Positions 1 through 11,219 of a stretch of DNA of 64,000 bases are shown piece after piece (the stretch's first letter is position 1; each line of letters opens with the position of its first letter). Origin of the DNA: Buddleja alternifolia. Taxonomy: Eukaryota > Streptophyta > Magnoliopsida > Lamiales > Scrophulariaceae. Position numbers and translations under genes: made by a program. The stretch is taken from assembly GCA_019426215.1 (NCBI GenBank), contig CM033394.1, positions 19,922,195 through 19,986,194 on the forward strand. The letters run 5' to 3'. Under the pieces are notes generated by a model. The model worked only from the letters and a program-made list of their open reading frames with translations. It did no database searches and was not told the origin of the DNA.

Positions 1-110
1 ATAAATCCCAATAGACATGATTTAAATTGAACGATGAATTGGTAAAAATTTTCCCGAAGCTAACCGAGGGGGGTTAAGTTAATATTAAAAATATTTGAAT
101 TTAAAAAAAC
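1..110. other. AT-rich flank without a gene
   Basis: No coding potential is visible. Bases 53-73 (CCCGAAGCTAACCGAGGG followed by further G) nearly repeat bases 205-224 inside the neighbouring MITE. This flank may hold a fragment of a related element. Confidence 0.4.
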
Positions 111-333
111 AAGAGAAAATAGCAGATACCCCCTAACCTATGAGGTGATGTGCGTTTTGCCCCCTCACTTATGCGGTTTGTAGCACTTTGCCCCCTGTGT
201 GCTGCCCGAAGCTGACCGAGGGGGCAAAGTGCGCATATATGATAGTTTAGGGTGTTGACTGCATCTTTTAATAGTTTGGAGGGCAAAACGCACATCACCT
301 CATAATTTGGGGGGATATCTGCTATTTTCTCTT
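111..333. mobile_element. MITE with long terminal inverted repeats (Mutator-like?)
   Basis: The first ~54 bases, starting AAGAGAAAATAGCAGATA, return as the reverse complement at the other end, finishing TATCTGCTATTTTCTCTT. The arms therefore pair over about 50 bp with a few mismatches and leave a ~115-bp centre. No transposase is present, so it is non-autonomous. The flanks (AAAAAAAC and CAGAAAAC) match at only 6 of 8 bases, so a target duplication is uncertain. Long arms suggest a Mutator-like family; that assignment is inference. The 80-residue ORF that spans it is a by-product of the inverted repeat. Confidence 0.65.
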
Positions 334-3063
334 CAGAAAACAATGTACTTAATCAGAGCAAGTGTTGAATACAGTGTCATCAACGTGGTGCGAAACATCG
401 ATCATTATGTTTGATTGCAATTTATTTTTGTGGTTAAATCGATGACAAAGGTGTTTATTACTATTCGAAGCTCAAGTGGATATTTTCAAATCAGGTCATG
501 GTCGGAATAGGGCGAGAGTGGTGTATGAGCTCTAAGGATTTTCCTCGCCTCTAATTACTATTTCGGACATCTAGAATTCGATTATGATTTAACTACATGT
601 ATTTGACTGCTTGTACGAGCTCTAGGGACACTTCTCGTCTCCTAGTCCCGGCCAGTGACCCAATAGGGTCATACGAGAGTTATAAGGGCATGCACTCATC
701 ATCTTTTGGCCTCTAGTTACTTGAAATAGAATGAAATAGCTAGGGTTGCATGGTATCCAGCGTTTCACCCCAAACGCTTAGGTCAGTAACTAAATATTAC
801 AATTTGAATAGAGAGAGTATTTAAGATTTAAAATAAAATATTTGGTATATAATGTGTTTGAAGTTGCTTTTCAGCGTGGCTTTAATTCTAATTTTGGGTG
901 GTATTTATAGGTTGAAGTAAGAAGTGATATGGTTCAACTTGGCCAAGTGGGTTATGATTCGAGACCATGTAATTGGGCACATTCAATACATAGATTCAAC
1001 CACAAAGTAGTCTCTCGACCACTAACTTTTTCAGTAATGTGTCAGTCTTTGTTAGGTTCATTCCCTTTAATTAGATGTGTTTCAACCTTTACTACCACTA
1101 AGAGGTCAGATTCCTCTCCAAATTAAAGGTATGTTAATTTTTGTCGAGTTATTCCCCCTTATTGATTTGTTTGTTGTACAACCTTTAAGACCTCTTGATT
1201 CCACATTCCCTAAATAGTGTTTAAAATCTTAATAATATCAAATATCATCACTGCCTAAAGTTGTATTTTGAAGCCTTTAAGTCACTTTCGACGCATCATT
1301 AATAATGCGTTATGTTTGCTTGCACCTAACTAGACCTCCAGAGCTTGAACGGTTAGATGATTATCTTTGTACTCATATATATATATATATATTCTTTTGT
1401 AACCCTATTTTTTATTCATAATCTACATGCCCTGTGGTTTAAGGGGAAAAAATTAAGTATTCCAAATGAGATACAAGACAAAGACACATAGCTGGATCAT
1501 CAGAAACTTGATTAGAGGATAAGATGTGGTAGATATTTAGAGTTTAAATTCGTCCAGTTATGGAATCTGATTGTCCAAAACGGCTTATACAGTCAAATCT
1601 AAGGCAATTAATTAAGTTGAAATATTATAATATACCTGGATATAAACTACAAGTCCTTTGAATAGATATTTCTATAATCCAGTCCACTTCATAGTGATAA
1701 AGCAGATTGAAGAGCAGGCAAGTTGGACTGAGCACTTTCTATTGAATAATACTGAAGCAATATTGGATAACATTATTAGCAAGACAAGACAATTTTTTTT
1801 TTTTTGATTCTGTAATCTGTACTCTCTTGCAATATGGTATTATCAATGAGTACTCCCTCACTGCTTTGGTACAGTGGTCATTAACGATAATAAAACCTCA
1901 ATTTCCTTGAGAACTGCTAATCATTTTTATTTGCAGCATTAGTATATAGACAGCAAGTATGATATATATCGATCTTCCACATGATGACATAAAATGTGTT
2001 TGTTTCGTTGTTTACCAAGTATCTACATAGTGATATTAAATGTTCTTGTGATACGCACATTAAAATTAAATTAGATTATTTTCACTCTGTTTTGGAAAAT
2101 AATGGAATGATTGATCAATGAAATGTATTTAGAGGGGATATTACAGTTTTGTTATTACATGAATGTGAGGTATACAATTTGGTTCAACAATTTATTGAAT
2201 TTGGGTAAAAGTTGTAAATTTCCAAAAGAAAAGTAGCACATTCAGTCTTAAAAACCATATATATTCCTGTTTATTTTTGTGAGCAAGCGCATCAGCTGCT
2301 CGTGGTCGTCATTTTCAAAGTTTTACTCCCACGCAATGGAGACCTTTGGCACTTTTAGTCCTTTGCTTTTAAATTGATTCTTTGAAAATGGTCACCATTT
2401 TGTTGAGATCCGTTAGACGGGCCTCCCTCCACTCCATGTTTATGGATGGCGGGCCTTGCCTTTCCATGGGCCTAACATAAGATTATGGCTTCTTAACCCA
2501 CCCAACCAAACCAGGCCTTGTAGTATTTCCCTTGTATAGTATTATTAATAATACACCACTTAGACATCATCCTTTTTATAAACACCAACACTATTTTAAG
2601 TTTTAAGGGCTCGTTTGCAGCTCCGCTAGATTGGGTGGGTTAACAAACCATCCATAACCCATATAGAAAATGTGAAGCACGCTATCTATTTTCTTGGAGG
2701 CATGGTGAACCAGATCTCACCAAAATATAGTCTCACTCAACCAGATTACTACTTAGAAGAGACAATATTTGGTTCACATAAATACCTATATCTTTATTCT
2801 GCAATATTTCAATTGTTAAAGTTGTATATAGAGACCTGAGCGTAACTGAAGGGCATTCACATTGGATTACTACCTTGCGTTGCGAATTTTTTATTTTGCT
2901 GAGTTAAGGGCATAATAAGATATTTACTTGGATCTTGAATAAAATATTAGACCAGTATCTGTTGTGCAATTATTGTAATATAGATATTAGACCAACTCAC
3001 CGCTTTATTATTTTAAGGCAATCGAGTATGAAAAAGTGGACAATATGTCTATGATTGACGCGA
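334..3063. other. Intergenic DNA, no gene recognised
   Basis: About 2.7 kb of AT-rich sequence with no ORF of recognisable family. An AT dinucleotide run lies at 1375-1392. The imperfectly repeated phrase GAGCTCTA(A/G)GGA occurs near 530 and 610. I see no TIR pair, LTR end or RNA gene. Confidence 0.5.
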
Positions 3064-3893
3064 CTTAAGGGGGAAAATTGCGTTTTTCATATGCCAAAGG
3101 GGGAAATTTTTTTATCAACTCATAAATTATTTTTAATGGACACTTCTCTTTCCATTGACAAAAATTAATAAATTAAAAACTCAGAAAAATAAAAAAGATG
3201 TAAAAAACTAAATAAATTCAAAAAAAGTTTTAAAAAAACAATTTTGTTTGGAAAATTATGTAAAACCATAATATAATAACAAAAAAATAAAAAAATATTA
3301 AAATCTGACAAATAAAAAATCTTAAAAAATTGAGAAATCGGAAGAAAAAAATTAGAAAATTAAATAAAAACAATTACGGAAAATTAAAAAATAATAAGAA
3401 ATTTTTTAAGCAAAATAAGAATAATATTAAATTTGTTTAAATATAAATTATTTGATAATCTTATATTATATATATTAATTATAGAATTTTTATTTATAAT
3501 CAACAAAAGAAAATGCTTGAACTAAAATTTCCGAAAAATTAAATAAGTTAAAACAAAAAAAGAAAAAAAAAAGAAAAGAAAAGAAATTGAAAGTACTTGA
3601 GTTTAATTTCCAAATTAGAAGTCAGTTTTCCCTCTATTGTAATAATCACCATATTGAAGTATTTTTCCAGCAAATGGAAAAATCCCTAAATTCAAGTCAA
3701 TTTTCCTGCCAAATGATTATTTTCGGCTTACTTCAAAATTTTCGGCTTACTTCAAAATTTTCGGCTTAATTTATACCCAAATGATCAAATGTGAACCTTT
3801 AGTATACTAGAATTAAAAACGTTTCCTTTATTGTACCAAAACAATGAGCACTACCCTTTGGCGTATGGAAAACACAATTTTTCGAACCTAAGG
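3064..3893. mobile_element. AT-rich non-autonomous element with ~38-bp terminal inverted repeats
   Basis: The left end (TTAAGGGGGAAAATTGCG, running into a CATATGCCAAAGGG block) is mirrored at the right end (CCCTTTGGCGTATGGAAAACAC, running into AATTTTTCGAACCTAA). The 750-bp interior is extremely A/T-rich with no ORF of interest. A ~20-bp unit (AAAATTTTCGGCTTACTTC) is repeated about 2.5 times at 3726-3770. No clear target duplication is visible. It resembles a MITE or deletion derivative of a TIR transposon; the superfamily is unassigned. Confidence 0.5.
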
Positions 3894-5057
3894 TGCTGAC
3901 AATCTATTGCTGCACCATAATTAGAAATTGCACTTTAATTTAGTGACACTGCAATTATAAAAGTACTAAAGTGTTTGAGCTCCATTTTGGAAGATGAGTT
4001 CACTCACGGGCAATGGTTCTTATTATTCTTAAGTCACTGAGGTGACTTATACCCTTATGTCGTTAATCGAGTTGACTACTGGTATATATAATTATTTCCA
4101 AATCCAAAATGCCCCTGCCTGACCATTTTTGTGCTAAATTCAACAAAAATCGCCCAATTTAAGGCTTATTTTGGAAGGTTGAAAAACGTGCATGGTCATT
4201 TTGATTTTGTCGCTCTTGCTAGCCAAGCTAATTAGAGCAAATATTGGAATAAGCTAAGGGGGCTAGGCAAAAGCAAAACATTCGAAACTAGAACCACAAT
4301 TGATTCAACAAAGTGATGCGACATGTCACTTTCTTCTTAGACGCAACAAAAGATCAACAAATGTTAAGTAATAGATTGATAAAGATTGGTCACTTAGCTC
4401 GTGATTGCACTAAGCTGAAGTTTGACTTCCGATAGCGCCGACGCAATGGCAAAAATGGGCCACAAATTGGGAAGTGATCTTCAATTTTTCAATGAACCTC
4501 CAGAAGAGCTGGAGCCGCTCCTCTTAGTTGATATCACTAGAGTTGACCAGTTTATTTGCAATTATCTTTTATTACCAACAAAAAAAAAAGAAGTTTGACT
4601 TCTGGAAGCTCTCTCATTAATTTAGATGCTAATGTCCCAAAATCTTTCCTAAGATGGGTTATAGTTGTTGGCAAGACATAGGATGATTGGAGATCGAGCA
4701 ATGAATACACTATCATCAAGTGTTGTGCAGTCAAATTTATTAAAGAAAATTGTTGCGTACAAGAGGAGTCATTGTAAGTGCCATCTTAAACTCGATACTA
4801 GGCTTGAGTTTTTTTTCTTTTTTTTTATATATATAATTTGATGATAATTGTGAATTGGTCAATAGTGATTTGCAAAAGACATTCATTACCTGACAAAATC
4901 TAATTTAAATAAACCACTTCTAAGGCACTTGTTGAGAAACGTGTTTTGTCCATCTTTCTCGAGAGAGACCTTTATGAAATTAGTTGCTTAATGATTTCTC
5001 CTAAATGAAATTGACTTAAAATATAATTTCTTTTTCTTCTCTTTTTTGTGGGGTTAG
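3894..5057. other. Intergenic DNA with a possible CCHC zinc-knuckle relic
   Basis: No intact gene. Around 4360-4425 a broken plus-strand reading frame gives a peptide like K-C, then I-G-H-L-A-R-D-C-T-K, which resembles the second half of a CCHC zinc knuckle as found in gag or LINE ORF1 proteins. The first half is scrambled by stops. The rest is AT-rich and unassigned. Confidence 0.25.
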
Positions 5058-5210
5058 AAGAGCGACTATGCTAGTTGGAGGAGGCCTATTGACTTATTCG
5101 CTAAGGTAAACCTCTCTCTATCATTTTGGCATGTGAGAGAAAGATGATTACATTAGCTAGAGGAGGCCTATTGGCTTATTCTCTAAAGTTAAATATTCTC
5201 TATAAAATTG
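5058..5210. repeat. Direct duplication, unit ~95-100 bp
   Basis: A block containing GGAGGAGGCCTATTGACTTATT near 5080 is repeated with changes (AGAGGAGGCCTATTGGCTTATT) near 5160. Both copies continue into a CTAAAG/CTAAGG-AAA-CTCTCT tract. It is a local tandem duplication of unknown origin. Confidence 0.5.
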
Positions 5211-5252
5211 TCTAGCATGAAGACCCTTCTCAAAAACAAAAGAGGTTATTTA

Positions 5253-5854
5253 GGCCCCGATTGGATGAGATGCTATTTCCCATTTCTCGATTTTTCAGAG
5301 ATTTTTTTCATAAAAATTGCATATGTTTGACATCTTCCAAAAATATCCCAAAGAATACTACACAATTTCTCAGAAGAAAATCTAAAATTTCTTTGAAAAA
5401 TGGATTTACTTGGCAATTCTCTCACATTTTTCTTAGAAAGTCAGTATTTTTACTATTCTTAATTAGGCAGTTCACCCAATAATTAAAAATAATTTATCCG
5501 CCAATATCTTGATATAATCATCAAAATAACCACATATCTTTATTTAAAATGATGTAAGCTACGAAATAAGATCCACTTTGCATATTTTTGGATGCTTAAT
5601 CGATGAGTTTAGCTTAAATATGTTAAATATTTAAAAAAAAAAAAAAACTCATCCATACCAATTTCCCACAAAAAATAATTTTTTCTTACAAAAAAAATAC
5701 ATCACATCACACTTAATCATTACACTTTTTTCTATCAAAAAAACCCATCCAAACACACTTTCTCTTTCATATCTCTATTTTCTTAAAAATAATTTCTCTT
5801 ATTTTATCTATGAAAAATGAAAAATTGAAAATAAATGTTCATCCAATCGGGTCC
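5253..5854. mobile_element. PIF/Harbinger-type (Tourist-like) MITE
   Basis: The termini GGCCCCGATTGGATGA and TCATCCAATCGGGTCC are inverted copies of each other with one difference. TTA lies directly outside both (5250-5252 and 5855-5857). A TTA/TAA target duplication with GGSCCxGxTTGG-like ends is characteristic of PIF/Harbinger-derived MITEs. The 600-bp interior is AT-rich and encodes no transposase. The 73-residue ORF inside it has no family resemblance. Confidence 0.7.
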
Positions 5855-6114
5855 TTATCCCCTAGAGTTAGTCCACTAAGACGAGTGCGACAATAAGAAT
5901 GTAAGACATTGATTACTTCAATTTTCCACTATTTCGCATTGTGAGTTAGTACATCCACTCTTTCACTAATCAGAAGTGCTAAATCATTGGTAGCAACTCT
6001 TGACAAAGGGTAGAGACTAAATGGAGTTGAAAACTAAGGTTGAATGTACAACTGGCTTGTGAGATAATATGTCTAATTAGTTTGGACAAATACCAAGGAA
6101 AATAGAGTTTCAAG

Positions 6115-7823
6115 TGTTGTGAATCGAACCAGCGGATAATTTTTTTTTTCTCCAATTCACATAGCTTGGATTCAATTCACGTTTTTGATAATTTCGCTAC
6201 AAAATCGATATCAAGAACGGTGGTAATCTAATTACCTTTTTGATGAAATCCAAAAGCCTAGATTTTTGTTGAGAAGCAACGGATCGTTCCTTCCTCTAGA
6301 TTATCACGCGAAAGATGATCTTCAACTCTTGAAGCTTGACCTTCTCTACCTCAGACTGGGTTGGGCGCCTTAGGGTTTATGTGGAGGAAAAGGATTTTGT
6401 GTTTTACCATATTTCACTCTCTAAGATAAAAAATTGACTTGAGTTATAATTTTAGTTAAACACCTAGTGTTTAAATAAAGACTACTCCTTGACTAAAAAG
6501 AAGAGGGGGTGGGGGGTAGGGGGTGGGCGGAGGCAGTGTATACCCTAACGGATAGGTGTATTAGGCTTTTTCCAACTCCAAGTCCAGTGTTAAGTATTAA
6601 TTAATATTCCCAATCCAATCCAATTGGTAATGAATTAAATACCAATCTTTTTTTATTAATAGTACTTTATTAATATATAAATTAATAATACCATACTATT
6701 AATATTGATTGAATAAAATAATTTAATTACAATAATTAAATATACTTATTATAATCAATACATATCCCTTTTAACAATTTTCACTCCAAATGAAATTACC
6801 AAAATACCCTCAACAGTAAAACTCCTTTACTATATCATCTTTACATAGCGCGACTCTATAGGCTCGTCTTGATTGGCATTGGGAGAATTCCAAGGATATA
6901 GTTATCACCAAGCCATCCCCGTGAAGCTATACCCAAACCCAATCAAGTACAAGATGAATATTTCATCACGAACCTTTGTGTTATAAATACCATATGTGTA
7001 TAAACTCTTCACCAACGCAACCCAATCAAGTAAGAGTGATGAAACGTCAAACTCATACAACTTGATAATGTACTTTATAATCATACTGATGTGAAATTAC
7101 CAAACTGCCCTACATATCCAATATAAGTCAGTCATTAATGCTTTGGCTAAAGACTTTAATTTCACAACACTTACGACGCACAGGTTGCTTCTCGTTTACT
7201 TTCGAGACAGTGAATCCCCTATGGAAGTCCATTTTCCATTGTCGAATGCACCAATTGAATCGTACTTCGAGGTCGACCCCACCAGCGGATGAATGGGCTT
7301 GATTACTCTAATAACTTATCCAATGGTACGAGCACAATGTAAATGACTCCCCAGGTCTAAAGTTCACTCATATTATTATAACTATAATCCTCATCATTGA
7401 CTGTCACTGAGTAAAAACCCATGTGATAGGATTACAACGAGTCGTGTTAGAATATGTTAACTCCATTAACCATATTCATGACACCAGCTCCCACTATCCA
7501 ATCAGTGTGAGACTAAGCACTTTTCTTGTCAAAGCAAGTGTCATACGAGTTGAATCTAAATGTTCAATTAAAATTCTTTAACTCGCAAACCGTGTTTATA
7601 AGATCAAGCACTTAACTCCACAGTGCTCCTACTTATCAAATAAGCAGTGGTGAGTATACCTTGATCTTAAGGACCTATTTGTTTGATACATTAAATGCCA
7701 TAATGAGATTTATAAGAACAAATTCAATGCCTTTTATTAATCAATAATAATGTTCATACAATATAAATAAAACACGCTCTTAAATCTAATTCCTTAATGG
7801 CATGGAGGGCATAAAACCTAACA
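6115..7823 (-). mobile_element. Solo copia LTR 'L', minus strand
   Basis: Read on the minus strand it starts TGTTAGGTTTTATGCCC and ends CGCTGGTTCGATTCACAACA. It is collinear with the other copia LTRs of the window: it shares the ACCTGTCGGTGGGGTCGACC-type block near 7275, the CACTTGAC/GAGT blocks and the AT-rich stretch before the leader side. It is 1,709 bp and flanked by perfect 5-bp duplications TCAAG (6110-6114, 7824-7828). That makes it a solo LTR left by LTR-LTR recombination. No gag or pol adjoins it. Many substitutions relative to Cop-A suggest an old insertion. Confidence 0.85.
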
Positions 7824-8739
7824 TCAAGATGATTCAAAAAGCTTAGTAGCTAAATGATCTTGCGAAAAGGCAATGAATCAAAAACTTCTAGAGAGCTCAA
7901 TTTCCTATAATGCAAATGATTTGCATCTAAAAATGAAGTGTAATCATGATTATAGCCTACACTATAGAATATGTGTCTTCAAAGTCAATTCTTCACTCTA
8001 TGAATTTGGCATGGCAACAAGCCATCCAAGGTTTTGCGCGCTTCTTAGACAAGGTACATTTTTCACTCGATGAAGAATACCTTAATAGAGGCATGATAGA
8101 TTAAGTCGCACAATATCATTTTTCTCAAGGAGAAAATTGTGAGAATAACTGAAGTCAAAGAGAGCTTGAGCTATATGAGCTACAAGGTCACAAGGAGACA
8201 CTCATTATGTAGCGATGATATTGTTTACTAAACTCATTGAACGATCACTAAGATAATGGGAGAGACCCTGAAGTCAGTGCGAGTGCCTCACTTGACATAT
8301 AGTCTCAAAATACATAAAGTAAGAATGTGAACAAAAAAAAAATGTTCCCATCGTTTACATGAGATTGAGTGGGATTCCTTTGTATGTACTATGTGGATGT
8401 TGATGAGTAACTTAGAACATTTGACTTCACTTAGTGTCTTAAGTTGATAAATACCTGATAGAGTAGATGCCCGGTGCGACCATTATTTGGCCACCATTTA
8501 TGTGTAATAAACTCTATGTGACCATCTTATTCTAATAAACAAAGTTGATTTCCTTTTATGGCTTTCTTTACACTTATATTGTCTTTATACTGCTTAGAAT
8601 AAAGTCCATTAAATCACACATAATTGTGGGGCATCATCAGACATCGGGAATGACGATGATGAAATATGTCTCCAAGGTCGTGATTCTAAATGGATTCCAA
8701 CTTGTCAAAAGGTCTATTAAGATAAGGGTTATTGACAAG
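7824..8739. other. Unassigned intergenic DNA
   Basis: This continues the DNA that lay left of solo LTR L. Near 8215-8260 a degenerate plus-strand peptide (F-T-K-L followed by E-R-S-L) loosely resembles the RNase H end of a copia polyprotein, but it is too decayed to call. No intact gene is visible. Confidence 0.35.
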
Positions 8740-8900
8740 ATACTTAGCCTAAAATCTAAAAAGATAAAAAGTCTTATAAAACTAAACAACTTTCAAAAAC
8801 CTATACAAGTCTTCTTACAAAATTAGACTTTGATAATTTTGGGGTCCAACACCAGTCCTATCTTGTCATCATCAAACTTCTAACATGAAATTTCCTAACA
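8740..8900 (-). mobile_element. Fragment of the F-family LTR, minus strand
   Basis: On the minus strand it begins TGTTAGGAAATTTCATGTTAGA, followed by the TTTGATGATGACAAGATAGG block that opens F1, F2 and F3. The similarity fades about 160 bp in. Only the 5' end of the LTR survives here. Confidence 0.65.
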
Positions 8901-8923
8901 ACGATACTTTTCCCCCTTTATTT

Positions 8924-9059
8924 TGTTGTGAATCCTGTTTCATGCATAGCGAAAATAAAGACATATCCAGATTCACAAGACGGATCACTTTTGGAGATCC
9001 ATGATTTTCAATAAATAAAAGATGAAATCGAATTTCATCGAATTACTAACCTTTGTTGT
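8924..9059 (-). mobile_element. Fragment 'M' of a minus-strand copia LTR end
   Basis: TGTTGTGAATCCTGTTTCATGC, read as plus strand, is the reverse complement of a copia LTR 3' end. It closely matches the start of LTR C at 37266. After ~136 bp it is interrupted by Cop-H at 9060. Its remainder should lie beyond the missing right end of Cop-H. Confidence 0.65.
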
Positions 9060-9627
9060 TGTTAGAATTATACCCTAAATGCCAACAAAGAATTAGATTG
9101 TATAGGACTTTTATGTTTATGTTGTACAAACTTTTTCAATGGAATAAAAGGCAATTTTTATATTTGTTCATATGAATTTAATGGCATTAATAAGTATTTA
9201 ATATTTAAGTCCCAAGTAATCAAGAGAGAGCTTCTACACCTTAAGGATTAAGGAGACGGACACTAGAAGCGTTGGTTCTTTGATTAACTTTAATAGGGTT
9301 CGCAAGTTAAAGAGTCTTAATTAGGCATTATGACCAGACTTGTATGACACAAGCTCTGACAAGTAAAGGCTAGTCGTTCACTAGGGAAGAGTCCGAGCTT
9401 GTTCGGTAGATATATCAATGGAATTGAGAACATGGCTCACCGTAATTCAATCACATGGGTATCTACTCAATGACTGTCAATACTTAAATTACTGGCCACG
9501 ATAGTGTGCGTGAGTCTTAGACCTGAGGAGTCATTGATTGTGCTTGTGACACTAGACATGTTATTAGAGTAGTTGACACTAGACATGTTATTAGAGTAGT
9601 TAGATCCAATTCTTCCATTAGTGGTAT
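9060..9627 (+). repeat. Cop-H 5' LTR, first part
   Basis: It starts TGTTAGAATTATACC and follows the same order as the Cop-A LTR: a start block, a GACTTGTATGACAC block, an AATGGAATTGA block, and the CATGGGTATCTACTCA block at ~9465. It stops inside the TCCATTAGTGGTAT segment, where Gyp-G inserted. Its last five bases (GGTAT) are one copy of the duplication. A 26-bp direct duplication (GACACTAGACATGTTATTAG and following bases) sits at 9547-9600. Confidence 0.85.
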
Positions 9628-9817
9628 TGATAGGAGTCATTTTTGCACATGTTCTTAACCCTTTTTATTGACGATTTAGGTCCATTTATAGCTTGATTTG
9701 TGCCACTAGTATGTTTAATATGTGTATTAAGTGAATTCTGGCAATAAGCGACGATGCACGAAGAAAAGGGCAAAAGACAGTATATCGAACAATTTCCCAA
9801 AGAATGCTTCGCAGATC

Positions 9818-10088
9818 GGCGCCTAGGCGCCAGATAAGCCATGCCCAGGCACCAGTCGAAGAGAAGAACAAGCAGCCCACGCAGTGCGGCGCCTAGGCTC
9901 CACATATCTCGCTCCTAGGTGCCACATATCCTGCACCTAGGCGCCACATATTCCTCGCCTAGGCGAGATATCCTCCTCGCCCGAGCGCCACCTGCGTCGC
10001 GCTTGGGCGCCACCCGACTTTTTCCCCAAGAAACTTCTGCCACGTAGGCGGCGCCTGGGCGCCGATCCACCCGCGCCTGGGTGCCGCT
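9818..10088. repeat. CGCCTAGGCGCC palindrome array in Gyp-G 5' LTR
   Basis: About twelve imperfect copies of a 10-14-bp near-palindrome (GGCGCCTAGGCGCC, CGCCCGAGCGCC, CGCCTGGGCGCC and similar) are spaced roughly 20-30 bp apart just upstream of the TATA box. The same motif family recurs in the 3' LTR (30128-30335), at the gag/protease junction (12598-12805) and after pol (25993-26305). Confidence 0.85.
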
Positions 10089-10107
10089 GTAACCATTTTT
10101 CGGAAGC

Positions 10108-10114
10108 TATAAAG
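10108..10114 (+). promoter_or_regulatory. Probable TATA box of Gyp-G 5' LTR
   Basis: TATAAAG in the context GAAGCTATAAAGTGAA, directly after the GC-rich motif array and ~950 bp before the LTR end. The identical context is kept in the 3' LTR at 30354-30360. Transcription start not determined. Confidence 0.6.
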
Positions 10115-11063
10115 TGAATTTTTCAGCTCATTTCAAGGGTTCGAATGGGTTTGTGAAGGTTTTTTCTTGGATCTGGGCCATCTTTTCATCTACCCTGCAG
10201 GGCAAGAAAGAGATAGGAGCTAAGGATTGAAGCTCCAATCAAGGATCCATCACCATTCGACATTTTAGGGAGTTTATTCATTGTTTATTACATTTTGTGT
10301 TTACACTTATGTATATGAATATGTTGAATTCTTGTAAGGTGATAGTTATGGGCTAAATTCATATGGCTAGGGCCTTGTAAGAATTGATTTGTGACTTATT
10401 CGTATTATTGATAATTGTTGAATTAATTCCTATATTGCTATGTGTTATGAATTTGTGCTTATGTTTCTTACATGTGATTGATCACCATATGTATGATTTG
10501 TTGCCTATTTTAGCGTTTTGAGAAAGACTTAAACTAGGGTGCAAGGGATTTATAACATCACTGAACCAAATAGGAGTTGCCCTAGACATAGGTAAAGACT
10601 CCTGGGTGAAGTCGTTCGATTCTAATCGAGTAAACTCTAGTTCTTTAATGCATACTTAGAGGTTAGATTTTCGGGTAGACATACTTAGGAAACCGCCATT
10701 TAAGTATAGGAGTCTATCACGAGACATCGGTTATTCTTTACCTTAGGAGTTTTCACCATAGCAACTAGGTCTAATAATTCCACGAGAGTCTTTGTACGAA
10801 TACGGATCAAATCGAGACTTGCATGTGCCTTAGTCTCTTATCATACTTGAGTTTCAATCTGTTGCTTGTTTTTACTCTTGTTCTTTGTTTAATTAATTGT
10901 TTTACTCTTGCTTTCTCTTAAATTATGTTTACTTTTATTGCAAATCATAAACTAGAATTCAAGTCCTTGTGGTTTGACAACCCGGACTTACCGTCCATTT
11001 ATTACTACACATGACTAGTGCACTTGGTATAAAACCACGTTAAATATTAGCGTGTCAAGTTTT

Positions 11064-11081
11064 TGGCGCCGTTGTCGGGGA
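11064..11081 (+). other. Primer-binding site of Gyp-G (tRNA-Asp type)
   Basis: TGGCGCCGTTGTCGGGGA begins six bases after the LTR end. It is the primer site typical of Athila-group elements, complementary to the 3' end of tRNA-Asp. It fixes both the LTR boundary and the plus-strand orientation. Confidence 0.9.
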
Positions 11082-11219
11082 CTTGTTTATTTTTAGTTTT
11101 TGATTTTCGTTTACGTTTTCATAATTCTTAGTTTGTTGTTTATTTCTTGCTTTTCTTTTATTTCCGTATAGGTCTAATTTTGTTTCTTGTGCTTAATTGA
11201 AAGGTTTGACTTGTGGTGC

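Larger units (their letters stand above)
9628..11057 (+). repeat. Gyp-G 5' LTR
   Basis: It is 1,430 bp, starting TGATAGGAGTC and ending TTAGCGTGTCA. A likely TATA box is at 10108. Positions 9818-10088 carry a dozen variants of the near-palindrome CGCCTAGGCGCC. The distal part matches 29962-30844 plus 32365-32819. Compared with the 3' LTR it has more CGCC-motif copies and an extra AAATATTA near its end. Confidence 0.9.

Noticed and set aside
2604..2640. GGGCTCGTTTGCAGC as a transposon end
   Set aside because: No inverted partner found within the next several kilobases.
8545..8826. 93-codon plus-strand ORF
   Set aside because: Runs antisense into the F-family LTR fragment; lysine/isoleucine-rich AT-driven frame.
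9618..9905. 95- and 64-codon minus-strand ORFs
   Set aside because: They overlap the Gyp-G LTR start and CGCC array; composition artefacts without family resemblance.
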